From JBAXTZ01 sp037129925 (lineage in GTDB: Bacteria > Bacillota > Negativicutes > JBAXTZ01), in the NCBI GenBank assembly GCA_037129925.1, contig JBAXTZ010000001.1, positions 121,454 to 185,453 of the forward strand: 64,000 nt of DNA. Reading direction: 5' to 3'. Position numbers and translations under genes: made by a program. Under the pieces are notes generated by a model, which saw nothing but the letters and a program-made list of their open reading frames with translations, was not told the origin of the DNA and did not search any database. Shown here piece after piece: positions 51,966 to 58,997 of this stretch (its first letter is position 1; each line of letters begins with the position of its first letter).

Positions 51966-52970
51966 CTATTTCTTAACCATCCGTCTATCCCACTCAGCAA
52001 GAATCGACTGACGATCGCTACCGAAAGTTGCCAAATCAATCTTCATCAGCATCGCTTTGGAAAACGCCGGTAATGATGCCGGTACCGGCATATCCGTTCG
52101 CGTCATCACCCGCGGGTCAGCATCACAAATAACTTGTTGTCCGGCTGCCGACAGCGCCCAGTCCACGAATATTTGGGCATTGGCCTCATTTTTGGCGTTT
52201 TTGAAAATCGCCAGCCCGGCCGGCACCCAGGGAATACCGTCGGCGGGAAAATAGACTTCGATTGGCGCCTTTTGCTTTAACGCAAAAAATTCACCGCTCA
52301 TCGGCACTACGCCGAGCGCCGCTTCTCCAGCCGCAACTTTTTGTGGCGGTTCGCCGCCGCGTTTGGAAAAATACGGCACATTTTTGGCGAGCGCCTCCAG
52401 ATAACTCCACCCGGCCGCTGCTCCCTTGGTTTGCAACATACCGCTCACGAAGGCATAACTGGTTCCGGAAATATTCGGATTAGGAAACAATACTTCACCG
52501 GCATAGCGCGGCTCGGTTAGCTCCGCCCAGGTAGCCGGCGCCGTTAATTTGTTTTGTTTAAGTACATCTTTATTTGCCATAATTCCGACCATAACCAGCG
52601 ACACACCATACCAATATCCGTCGGGGTCGCGAAACTCCGCCGGGATAGCAGCTTGCTCTTTGGAACGGTATTGCGCCAGCACCCCGTTACTCTTGGCCGC
52701 CAAAAAGCTGTCCAGCCCGCCGCCAAACCAAACGTCGGCCAGCGGTTTGCCTTTTTCGGCCTGGGTGCGCGCCAACACTTCGCCGGATGACATATCCAAA
52801 AAATCAACTGTTATTCCGGTAGCCTGCGTAAACGCGGTGAAAATCTTTTCTTTGTTACCATAGGCCGCAACGACGGTCAGTTTTTTCGATGGCGCAGAGG
52901 TTCCCCCGCCACAGCCGGACATTGACCAAGACATTATTATCAACAATATACAGCAGATTATTTTTCTCAT
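51966..52970 (-). CDS. ABC importer substrate-binding lipoprotein (Fe3+/phosphonate-type, family 1)
   Basis: The 334-residue lipoprotein has a lipobox WSMSGC (Cys20), then a two-domain ligand fold: LTVVAAYGNKEKIFTAFTQATG, DVWFGGGLDSFLAAKSNGVL, VPMSGEFFALKQKAPIEV and FPADGIPWVPAGLAIFKNA. It belongs with FbpA/AfuA/PhnS-type proteins but lacks the paired Tyr that bind Fe3+ in FbpA, so a non-iron ligand is likely. It is the first gene of the operon, behind a sigma-H-type promoter. Confidence 0.85.
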   Translation of the reverse strand: MRKIICCILLIIMSWSMSGCGGGTSAPSKKLTVVAAYGNKEKIFTAFTQATGITVDFLDMSSGEVLARTQAEKGKPLADVWFGGGLDSFLAAKSNGVLAQYRSKEQAAIPAEFRDPDGYWYGVSLVMVGIMANKDVLKQNKLTAPATWAELTEPRYAGEVLFPNPNISGTSYAFVSGMLQTKGAAAGWSYLEALAKNVPYFSKRGGEPPQKVAAGEAALGVVPMSGEFFALKQKAPIEVYFPADGIPWVPAGLAIFKNAKNEANAQIFVDWALSAAGQQVICDADPRVMTRTDMPVPASLPAFSKAMLMKIDLATFGSDRQSILAEWDRRMVKK

Positions 52971-52998
52971 AATATTCTCTCCAAAAACAAACTAACGA

Positions 52999-53034
52999 TT
53001 ATTATTCGCCACAAACCAAAATAATCCTGCAATC
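52999..53034 (-). promoter_or_regulatory. sigma-H-type promoter of the ABC importer operon
   Basis: On the minus strand GCAGGATTA, 11 bases, GGCGAATAATAA. This is the best match of the five to RnAGGAwWW-N11-12-RnnGAAT, and lies about 35 bases before the start codon. Confidence 0.65.
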
Positions 53035-53062
53035 ACCGCCAAACAAAATAGCTCCTAAGTAA

Positions 53063-53100
53063 AGAAACTCGCCTCCACGCTAAGCGCGCGGGGCGAGTTC
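53063..53100 (-). terminator. terminator after the PII gene
   Basis: AACTCGCC and GGCGAGTT enclose a GC-rich loop of about 18 bases; the minus strand continues TTTCTTT. Confidence 0.6.
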
Positions 53101-53106
53101 TCGTTA

Positions 53107-53448
53107 TTAACCAATCGCGTCATTACCGGATTCGCCGGTGCGGATTCGATAGCATTGTTCGATTGGCAACACGAAGATTTTTCCGTCGCCGATGTTATTG
53201 GTGCGGGCGCCTTTAATTATTGCGTCCACCGCCCGTTTGACAAAACTTTCATTTACGGCAATTTCAAACCGCACCTTGCTGAGCAAATTCACCTCGACGA
53301 CCACGCCGCGATGGCTTTCGACATAACCGGCTTGCTCGCCGCAGCCTTTGACATTAGACACCGTCATTTTATGAATATTTTCTGCAAACAGCGCCTGGCG
53401 CACGGCATCTGCGGACTCGGGCCGGACAATAGCAACTATCATTTTCAC
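53107..53448 (-). CDS. glnK: PII signal protein (GlnK/GlnB family), Tyr51 absent
   Basis: The 113-residue PII protein has KGCGEQAGY at the T-loop entry with Gln39, Lys58 in the second half of the loop, B-loop GARTNNIGDGKIFVLP and C-loop YRIRTGESG. Aligned to E. coli GlnB without gaps, position 51, the uridylylated Tyr, is Val (RGVVV instead of RGAEY), and position 46 is His. Control by uridylylation is therefore unlikely; ATP/ADP/2-oxoglutarate sensing can remain. It follows amtB by about 90 bases, the reverse of the usual glnK-amtB order. Its role would be to block AmtB when nitrogen is ample. Confidence 0.88.
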   Translation of the reverse strand: MKMIVAIVRPESADAVRQALFAENIHKMTVSNVKGCGEQAGYVESHRGVVVEVNLLSKVRFEIAVNESFVKRAVDAIIKGARTNNIGDGKIFVLPIEQCYRIRTGESGNDAIG

Positions 53449-53536
53449 AATTCATTCACCTCGACGATTTTAATTATACCCTGCTCAACACAAATATCAA
53501 CCACTTTACAACTTTTTTGCTTTACCACTTTTCAAC

Positions 53537-54880
53537 TCACTCCGTCACTAAATCGCGATAGGCATCTTCACCGTGTACGGCAATATCCAAGCCGATGATC
53601 TCATCATTCGCCGATACTCGCAAAGCAGTAACGCGGGCGATTAATTTCAACGAGCCGTAGGTTACAACGCCGGATAACGCGATGGTGACGATAACCGACA
53701 ACAACTGAACGCTGATTTGCTGCAAGCCCCCGCCCAGCAACAAACCACTATGTTTTACGGAAGAATTTATCGCGGGATCGCAAAACAACCCAGTGGCAAT
53801 CGCGCCCCAGATGCCGCCAATCCCGTGGCAGCCAAAGGCATCCAGCGAATCATCATAACCGATTATCCGCTTGACAAAGCTGATGCCTAAGTAACACAGC
53901 GGCGCCGATATAGCGCCGATCAAAATTGCCGAACCGACACTGACAAATCCGGCCGCCGGAGTTATCGCAACCAATCCGACGACTGCGCCGGTCGATGCAC
54001 CCAGTAGCGTAGGTTTTTTGTTGTGCAGCCACTCGATAGCCAGCCAGGACAGCAGCGCCGCCGCCGCCGATGCATGCGTAGTAATAAACGCGACCACCGC
54101 CAAGCTACTGGTGGACAGCCCGAGTGCGCTACCGGCATTAAAACCAAACCAGCCAAACCACAATATTGCCGCTCCCAGCATCACAAACGGTGTATTATGC
54201 GGGAACATCGGAATTTTTTTGTAATCCCGGCGCTTGCCGATAACCAGTACCGCCACCAGCCCGGCAATACCCGAACTGACATGAACGACCGTGCCGCCGG
54301 CAAAATCCAGCGCCCCGAGCGCCGCTAACCAGCCGCCCGCTCCCCAGACCCAATGCGCCAGAGGATCATAGACCAAAGTCGTCCAGATTAAAACAAACGC
54401 CAAAAACACCGGAAACTTAAACCGTTCCGCAAACGCGCCAGTGATAATCGCCGGAGTGATTATCGCGAACATCAACTGAAACATCGCGAACAATCCGTGG
54501 GGAATAGTCGGCGCGTAATCCACCGGAACGCCGCCAACCCCGGCAAAGCCCAGATAATTCAATCCGCCAATCAAGCCACCAAATACATCCTTGCCAAAAG
54601 CCAGACTGTAGCCGAACAATATCCACTGAATCGTCACCAATGCAATCAGCACAAACGAACTGAGCATCGTATTGAGAACGTTTTTTCGCCGCACCATCCC
54701 GCCGTAGAACAACGCCAACCCCGGTGTCATTATAAACACCAATCCGGTTGCGATAAACATAAACGCGGTATCGCCGGAATTAATCGCCGCGGCATCGCCA
54801 ATCGTTTCAGCCGAAGCCAATGCCGGAATTAACAGTAGCGAGCAAACCCAAACACATAATTTAATGTAGCAAGACTTCAT
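53537..54880 (-). CDS. amtB: ammonium transporter
   Basis: The 447-residue protein has a signal-like first helix (KLCVWVCSLLLIPALASA) and eleven further helices, with the Amt hallmarks GDTAFMFIATGLVFIMTPGLA, YDPLAHWVWGAGGWL and GGTVVHVSSGIAGL (first pore His). DAFGCHGIGGIWGAIATGLF supplies the second pore His. It conducts ammonium or ammonia across the inner membrane as a trimer. GGGAGG lies 7 bases before the ATG. The leader contains a ykkC-like riboswitch with a 15-base-pair terminator stem. A PII gene follows. Confidence 0.93.
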   Translation of the reverse strand: MKSCYIKLCVWVCSLLLIPALASAETIGDAAAINSGDTAFMFIATGLVFIMTPGLALFYGGMVRRKNVLNTMLSSFVLIALVTIQWILFGYSLAFGKDVFGGLIGGLNYLGFAGVGGVPVDYAPTIPHGLFAMFQLMFAIITPAIITGAFAERFKFPVFLAFVLIWTTLVYDPLAHWVWGAGGWLAALGALDFAGGTVVHVSSGIAGLVAVLVIGKRRDYKKIPMFPHNTPFVMLGAAILWFGWFGFNAGSALGLSTSSLAVVAFITTHASAAAALLSWLAIEWLHNKKPTLLGASTGAVVGLVAITPAAGFVSVGSAILIGAISAPLCYLGISFVKRIIGYDDSLDAFGCHGIGGIWGAIATGLFCDPAINSSVKHSGLLLGGGLQQISVQLLSVIVTIALSGVVTYGSLKLIARVTALRVSANDEIIGLDIAVHGEDAYRDLVTE

Positions 54881-54894
54881 TCAACGTCCTCCCC

Positions 54895-55062
54895 AATCGT
54901 ATAATACAAAATGCCCCAGCCGTCAGTCTGCCCATGAATGGACAGGACTTTCCGCTGGGGCATTTTGTACCCACGGTGTAAATCACTATAAATGATTCAG
55001 CACAACTAGGTCCAGCATCGGCGAACACCGACCGGAACCCTATGCGCTCTCCCATAGAATTA
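54895..55062 (-). promoter_or_regulatory. ykkC-type (guanidine-I-like) riboswitch with terminator, upstream of amtB
   Basis: On the minus strand the leader reads GCGCATAGGGTTCCGG, hairpin GTCGGTG/GCCGATGC, CTGGACCTAG, TTGTGC (pairs with GCGCA as P1), a hairpin, then ACACCGTGGGTACAAAATGCCCC. These match the ykkC order cUAGGGUUCCG, cUGGuCCGAG and ACGGGAnAAAAGCCC. ACAAAATGCCCCAGC (54954-54968) pairs perfectly over 15 bases with 54905-54919, followed by TTTT, giving a terminator that would steal the CCC of the aptamer. Some conserved positions differ, so the ligand is uncertain. Confidence 0.7.
54905..54968 (-). terminator. riboswitch-controlled terminator of amtB
   Basis: It is a perfect 15-base-pair stem (ACAAAATGCCCCAGC with its complement), with a small inner hairpin in the loop and TTTTGTATTAT after it on the minus strand. 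Confidence 0.8.
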
Positions 55063-55073
55063 CTATAGAGGGG

Positions 55074-55103
55074 ATTGTACTACAAGCATTTGTATTTTGT
55101 CAA
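55074..55103 (-). promoter_or_regulatory. sigma-A promoter of the amtB leader
   Basis: On the minus strand TTGACA, 18 bases, TACAAT. The predicted start (about 55066) is just before the riboswitch. Confidence 0.75.
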
Positions 55104-55150
55104 GCGGGTGTGGAAATTATACTTGCCGTTTACACTGACTAGTTTTTCAG

Positions 55151-55299
55151 CTATTCGTACAAATAACAGATCATCGACAGCGAACCCAAGGCATAAAGCA
55201 CCAGCGAAGCCGAGACGCCTGCCGACTTAAAGTTGAGCACATCAGCGAACTGCCGCCGCGTACCCGCGAAGCCGTTTAGTAAAACACAATTAAATTCTA
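55151..55299 (-). pseudogene. possible C-terminal remnant of a membrane protein
   Basis: One minus-strand frame stays open and reads NGFAGTRRQFADVLNFKSAG then VSASLVLYALGSLSMICYLYE and a stop. The last part is a plausible membrane helix. No start codon or ribosome site precedes it, so if real it is the tail of a lost gene. I do not recognise the family. The surrounding 54896-55299 gap otherwise holds the amtB leader and promoter. Confidence 0.3.
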
Positions 55300-55695
55300 T
55301 CAGCTCAAAACCAGTTCATTGAGCAATGTAACAATTTCTACCATCCCGATCACTTGACTAGGTTTCACATTATCCTCACTGCCGTCGTGAAGGTGATGCG
55401 GATAAGTTTCGATTTCCCGGTGGTGCGGTGCATTGTCCCAGCGTTTGCGAATTTCCCCGGCCGGACTTTGCCAATGATAGCTATATTTTTCCGTAACGAT
55501 GTTGCACATCGCTTCATCAATAGAAAAATATTCAAACAATTCCGTCACATCATCGTTTACGAGCGCTAATTTCATCCGTACATAACCGCCACATTCAGTA
55601 ATGCGCGTCTTGTATTCCAAAATATTGCGAATTACCGGTGATAGCGCAACCGCCGCCTCAATATCAACGCAGTATTCCTGAATAACCATCAGCAT
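55300..55695 (-). CDS. TumE-like (DUF6516) toxin candidate
   Basis: The 131-residue protein has the DUF6516/TumE hallmarks YSYHWQSPAG, RKRWDNAPHHREIETYPHH and a C-terminal EDNVKPSQ segment. In TumE/TumA-type modules the protein with these motifs is the presumed toxin, possibly a nuclease. The ATG at 55695 (or 55689) lies 6 bases after the upstream gene's stop, a toxin-second order. The N-terminal 25 residues are hydrophobic-acidic with no signal. Confidence 0.7.
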   Translation of the reverse strand: MLMVIQEYCVDIEAAVALSPVIRNILEYKTRITECGGYVRMKLALVNDDVTELFEYFSIDEAMCNIVTEKYSYHWQSPAGEIRKRWDNAPHHREIETYPHHLHDGSEDNVKPSQVIGMVEIVTLLNELVLS

Positions 55696-55701
55696 GACAA
55701 A

Positions 55702-56010
55702 TCAACCCAACGCCTTGATTTTATCGTCGAGTTTCCGGCGCAGATCCAACAGAGCGCACCATTCGAATGAATCCGCATCGTCATAACTGCCGTTGTCGAA
55801 TTCACGAATAAACGCCAGCGAATTTTTCCCGTATCGCTGTTCGAACGAAACAATTTCCCGGTTCACATAATCGAGTTCCCGCACAAATCGGCTACGCACC
55901 AGCGCTAATAACTTATCTACTACACCGTTATAAACACTGTCGTTGTCTATCAACCTGCCCAGCAAATTAAGTTTTTCCGTAGCAGTAGCGTATTGCATTG
56001 CAACAGCCAT
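55702..56010 (-). CDS. antitoxin candidate paired with the TumE-like gene
   Basis: The 102-residue, mostly helical, acidic protein (KLNLLGRLIDNDSVYNGVVD, SRFVRELDYVNREIVSFEQR, LDLRRKLDDKIKALG) lies directly upstream of the TumE-like gene. The ATG at 56010 is preferred, since GGGAG lies 9 bases before it and directly abuts an earlier ATG. It has no helix-turn-helix that I can recognise. Size, order and spacing fit the antitoxin of a two-gene module, but the family link is weaker than for the toxin. Confidence 0.6.
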   Translation of the reverse strand: MAVAMQYATATEKLNLLGRLIDNDSVYNGVVDKLLALVRSRFVRELDYVNREIVSFEQRYGKNSLAFIREFDNGSYDDADSFEWCALLDLRRKLDDKIKALG

Positions 56011-56091
56011 AATAATCATCTCCCTAATAGTTATGTCATCATTCTACCACGCCAGACCAATATCAGCAAATTGTCGCTCTCACGGAGTTCC

Positions 56092-56272
56092 TAACCGCGC
56101 ATTACGCAAGGCATTAGTTGTTCTTGACGAACTGCCCGATCAGCAAAGCGGCATGTCTGAGCCGCAGGCGAGTTTGCCGTTTGCCGGGCAGGAATCAATA
56201 GAACAACTTTGCCTAGAGTACCGCGCTTGATTCTTTCTGTTTCGTCTTTTTGATCAAGCAAAAAGATGAAAA
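56092..56272 (+). repeat. dispersed structured repeat, copy B
   Basis: It is homologous to 31330-31560 (minus). Arms AGTTGTTCT/AGAACAACT and CTGCCCG/CGGGCAG pair, with GCGGC/GCCGC inside and a trailing CTTGATTC...GATCAAG. The arms differ from copy A at matching positions. No gene fits here. Confidence 0.65.
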
Positions 56273-56483
56273 ATACTATCGTTAATCCTCAAAACGAAAC
56301 TCAAAAAAGTAATCGAATAATTTTTATGACATCGATGTTTTTAAAAGCAAACTTACGTTGACGCCGAAATCCAGTCGCTGTTCAACTTCATAAAAGCCCG
56401 CCGTCCTCGACGGCAAGTATATCGATTCGGCGCTGAACTCGCCGAAAGGCGAACCGCCGGGTAAATAAAATTACCGCCCCAGC

Positions 56484-56517
56484 AAAAAAGCATCCTCGCC
56501 AACCAGGATGCTTTTTT
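56484..56517. terminator. bidirectional terminator-like hairpin
   Basis: AAAAAAGCATCCT and AGGATGCTTTTTT form a perfect 13-base-pair stem with an 8-base loop. No convincing gene ends here. The 56273-56940 interval otherwise holds a cluster of TTTGCAAA words and no supported ORF. Confidence 0.8.
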
Positions 56518-56789
56518 CTGCAATTTAACGTAATATCGCGAATAATAACACCAAGCGAAAATGAACGAAAACACATTCGAAAGCGGATATAGTACCGCTA
56601 GGGGCTTTGTTCCTCAATATATAGCGTCCGGACTATCCGCGAATACAACAAAAAGCTCTTTAGCGAATATGAACGAAAATGAAATTGGGTTAACTACCAT
56701 GATTTCAAGTTACAATGTATCTGAAGTCCGTCAAAAAACCAATCTGTCACACTCTGAAGCCGCCGCGACATTTCGTCCGAAAAATCACC

Positions 56790-56833
56790 GTTGCAAATTT
56801 GCAACGCATTTGCAAACATTTGCAAACAACCGC
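56790..56833. other. cluster of TTTGCAAA-type motifs
   Basis: The perfect palindrome GTTGCAAATTTGCAAC (56790-56805) is followed by GCATTTGCAAA and CATTTGCAAA. This could be an operator or a repeat remnant; no adjacent gene explains it. Confidence 0.5.
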
Positions 56834-56936
56834 ATTTAACATACGCAAATCAGCATAAAAAAATGCCGTCAAATACCTCGTCGCGCCAACAACATCAACG
56901 CTTCCGAGATTTATAAACGGCAGTTATATTTCTATT

Positions 56937-57049
56937 CTATTTTGTACCCACGGTGTAAATCATATTAATGATTCAGCACAACTCGGTCCAGCATCGGCGA
57001 ACACCGACCGGAACCCTATGCGCTCTCCCAAGAATTATACTTGCCGTTT
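56937..57049 (-). repeat. truncated second copy of the ykkC-like amtB leader
   Basis: It is nearly identical to 54962-55060 through the 5' two thirds of the aptamer, including GGACCGAG (a better match to the ykkC consensus than copy 1). It stops after GGGTACAAAAT: the CCC segment and terminator are missing. At its other end it joins AATTATACTTGCCGTTT, which in copy 1 lies about 45 bases further away (55115-55131), consistent with a deletion between short AATTA repeats. No gene follows it in the proper direction. Confidence 0.85.
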
Positions 57050-57471
57050 CATTTGCCTGCGTCCAAAAGTAGTTGTGCAAGTTTTTCCGGCATCGACGCC
57101 ATTGGTACATGTCCTGTAGGCAACGCAGCATCTACAAATACCAAATGAGCAATTCTATCCGCCAGTTTCGAAGCAACTCCGGAAATTACCATCCCGCCGT
57201 AGCTATGTCCAACCAGAACCACATTCTTCAACTCGTTCTCAATTATCAGTGTGCAGATTTGCTGGATATGCTCGGTCAGGTTGTGTGTATATTCATCCGC
57301 CAGGTCTGGAGTGAACACTTTATGACTACGTTCCATAAGTGCCGGAATAATCGGCTCCCATATTTTACCGCCCATTTTGCCGTCTTGAGTGCAAATATGG
57401 GTTCCAATAGTAAGCCTGTTCCAGGTATCAACTGACATGTTGCCGCCATGAACTAGAACATAATTGGCCAT
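57049..57471 (-). pseudogene. alpha/beta hydrolase, C-terminally truncated
   Basis: The 140-residue reading frame has the N-terminal half of an alpha/beta hydrolase: YVLVHGGNMSVDTWNRL (oxyanion HG), VFTPDLADE and nucleophile elbow VLVGHSYGGMVISGVA. Then HLVFVDAALPTG follows, and it stops at DAGK. Relatives have about 230 residues, and the catalytic Asp/His half is missing. The stop falls at the boundary of the duplicated leader segment, so a rearrangement has cut the gene. The ATG at 57471 has GAGGAG 8 bases upstream. The product is unlikely to be active. Confidence 0.75.
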
Positions 57472-57536
57472 CTCCATACTCCTCGTCTAAATATCCCTAT
57501 ATTATAACACCAAAATAACAAAAATTCCGCCAACAT

Positions 57537-57611
57537 GCTTTCTGGCGACTATCTTTAGCCATCGTCAGCTATTCCAAAATATCGAATATTTTTCACCAGT
57601 CGTCAGAAAGC
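57537..57611. repeat. nested inverted repeat
   Basis: GCTTTCTGGCGACT pairs with AGTCGTCAGAAAGC (one mismatch), and an inner AAAATAT/ATATTTT hairpin lies in the loop. It sits in the 57478-57815 gap, which otherwise holds only the sigma-H-type promoter. Confidence 0.6.
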
Positions 57612-57743
57612 TCCTCACGCATACATGTGCCTATTTCCTGCCAGTCCTTGGAATAAAAATCATCTTCAATAGCGTTCCTCCGCGCCCCGTGTCCGACGAA
57701 CAGTATTGGTGTTTTGGGGCGGATAAGGATATTTTTTTGATTT

Positions 57744-57780
57744 TTTGGCAGGAATAATGGATTGTTTAGCGAAATATATA
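57744..57780 (+). promoter_or_regulatory. sigma-H-type promoter of the M20/YfcC operon
   Basis: GGCAGGA, 14 bases, AGCGAAATA on the plus strand, about 40 bases before the start codon. The -10 box deviates by one base from GGCGAATA. Confidence 0.5.
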
Positions 57781-57815
57781 ATGAAATACAAAAATCGAAT
57801 TAATCGGAGGGCAAT

Positions 57816-58994
57816 ATGAATAATCGTCAACAGATCGTTGATCTGGCTACCGCGTCGTCCGCAGAAATCATCCGGTTCCGCCGCCATATTTGTAAAAATC
57901 CGGAAATTGGTCGAGGCGAGTATGCAACTCAACAATTCATCATCGATGAACTGGTCAAACTCGGGCTAACGCCGCGTAAAGCCGCCGACACCGGCGTTAT
58001 TTGCGACATTACCGGTAACGTCCCGGGTAAAACAGTTGCTCTTCGGGCAGATATGGACGCGCTTCCGGTGCAAGACCTGCTCAATACTGAATACCGTTCG
58101 GAAATCGCCGGAATGAAACACGCCTGCGGACACGACGGACATGTCGCGATGGTACTAGGCGCAGCCAAAGTATTCACCCGGCTCAAAGACTTTCCCGGGC
58201 GAATCCGTCTGCTGTTCCAGCCGGATGAAGAGGGACGCGGCGGCGCTGAACGGCTAATCGCGGAAGGGGCTATGGATGGCGTGGACTTTGTTCTCGGTTC
58301 GCACTTGTGGCCGACGATCCCGGTCGGTAAAATCGGACTGACGTTTGGCAAAATGATGGCCTCGGCCGATGAATTTCAGCTTGACATCTTCGGGAAGGGC
58401 GGCCATTCTTCGATGCCGCATCATACTGTGGATGCGTTGCACATCGGTATCCAGATAATCAATGCGTTAAAACAGGTGCGAGCGCAGAATATTGACCCGT
58501 TAGAACCGGCGCTGGTGGCCATTGGCGCATTCAAAGCCGGCGACACTTTTAACGTGCTGCCGGATACCGCGCGCATCCTTGGCTCGCTGCGCACCTATGA
58601 CGACTCTATCCGTAAACAACTGGCGGAATGGCTTATTCGTACCGCTGACGGGATAGCCGCAATCCATGGGGCAACTTGCGAAATCGAAATTTTCCCCGGT
58701 TATCTTCCGGTAATCAACGATAAAGCCATCGCAAAAGTCGTTTGGAACGCCGGACAAATGGTGTTGGGCGAAAACAACGTTCTCGAGTGTCTGCCCTATC
58801 TGGCGAGTGAAGATTTTTCCTACTATCAGCGTCAGGCACCCGGTTGCTTCATCTGGGTTGGTTGCGCAAATTCACAAACCGGCAAAGAGTATCCACTGCA
58901 TCATCCAAGTTTTGATATTGATGAACAAGCCTTGGTCAACGGCGCGGCAGTGATGGCGCTGGCTGCGCTCAACCTGATAAATCAAGGAGGCTAG
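57816..58994 (+). CDS. M20 family amidohydrolase/peptidase
   Basis: The 392-residue protein has the M20D layout: RRHICKNPEIGRGEYATQQF, catalytic ALRADMDALPVQD and HACGHDGHVAMVLGAAKV. FQPDEEGRGGAERLI carries the metal-binding Glu pair, followed by a dimerisation domain (GKGGHSSMPHHTVDAL) and the C-terminal YLASEDFSYY segment. Such enzymes remove acyl groups from amino acids (hippurate, N-acetyl or indole-acetyl conjugates) or deacylate aminobenzoyl-glutamate. GGAGGG precedes the ATG. It is co-transcribed with a YfcC-type carrier 3 bases downstream, which probably imports its substrate. Confidence 0.9.
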   Translation: MNNRQQIVDLATASSAEIIRFRRHICKNPEIGRGEYATQQFIIDELVKLGLTPRKAADTGVICDITGNVPGKTVALRADMDALPVQDLLNTEYRSEIAGMKHACGHDGHVAMVLGAAKVFTRLKDFPGRIRLLFQPDEEGRGGAERLIAEGAMDGVDFVLGSHLWPTIPVGKIGLTFGKMMASADEFQLDIFGKGGHSSMPHHTVDALHIGIQIINALKQVRAQNIDPLEPALVAIGAFKAGDTFNVLPDTARILGSLRTYDDSIRKQLAEWLIRTADGIAAIHGATCEIEIFPGYLPVINDKAIAKVVWNAGQMVLGENNVLECLPYLASEDFSYYQRQAPGCFIWVGCANSQTGKEYPLHHPSFDIDEQALVNGAAVMALAALNLINQGG

Positions 58995-58997
58995 CAG

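Noticed and set aside
56092..56272. Integron attC site
   Set aside because: The segment folds into hairpins but lacks the GTTRRRY/RYYYAAC core pair, and its relative at 31330-31560 is not next to a gene cassette.
56353..56574. 73-residue minus-strand frame after the riboswitch copy
   Set aside because: It spans the strong terminator hairpin at 56484-56517 and reads like chance translation.
56561..56839. 92-residue plus-strand frame
   Set aside because: No ribosome binding site, odd composition, overlaps the TTTGCAAA cluster, and no family resemblance.
57666..57935. 89-residue minus-strand frame overlapping the M20 start
   Set aside because: It runs antisense through the M20 promoter and start; the M20 gene has clear motifs and a good ribosome binding site.
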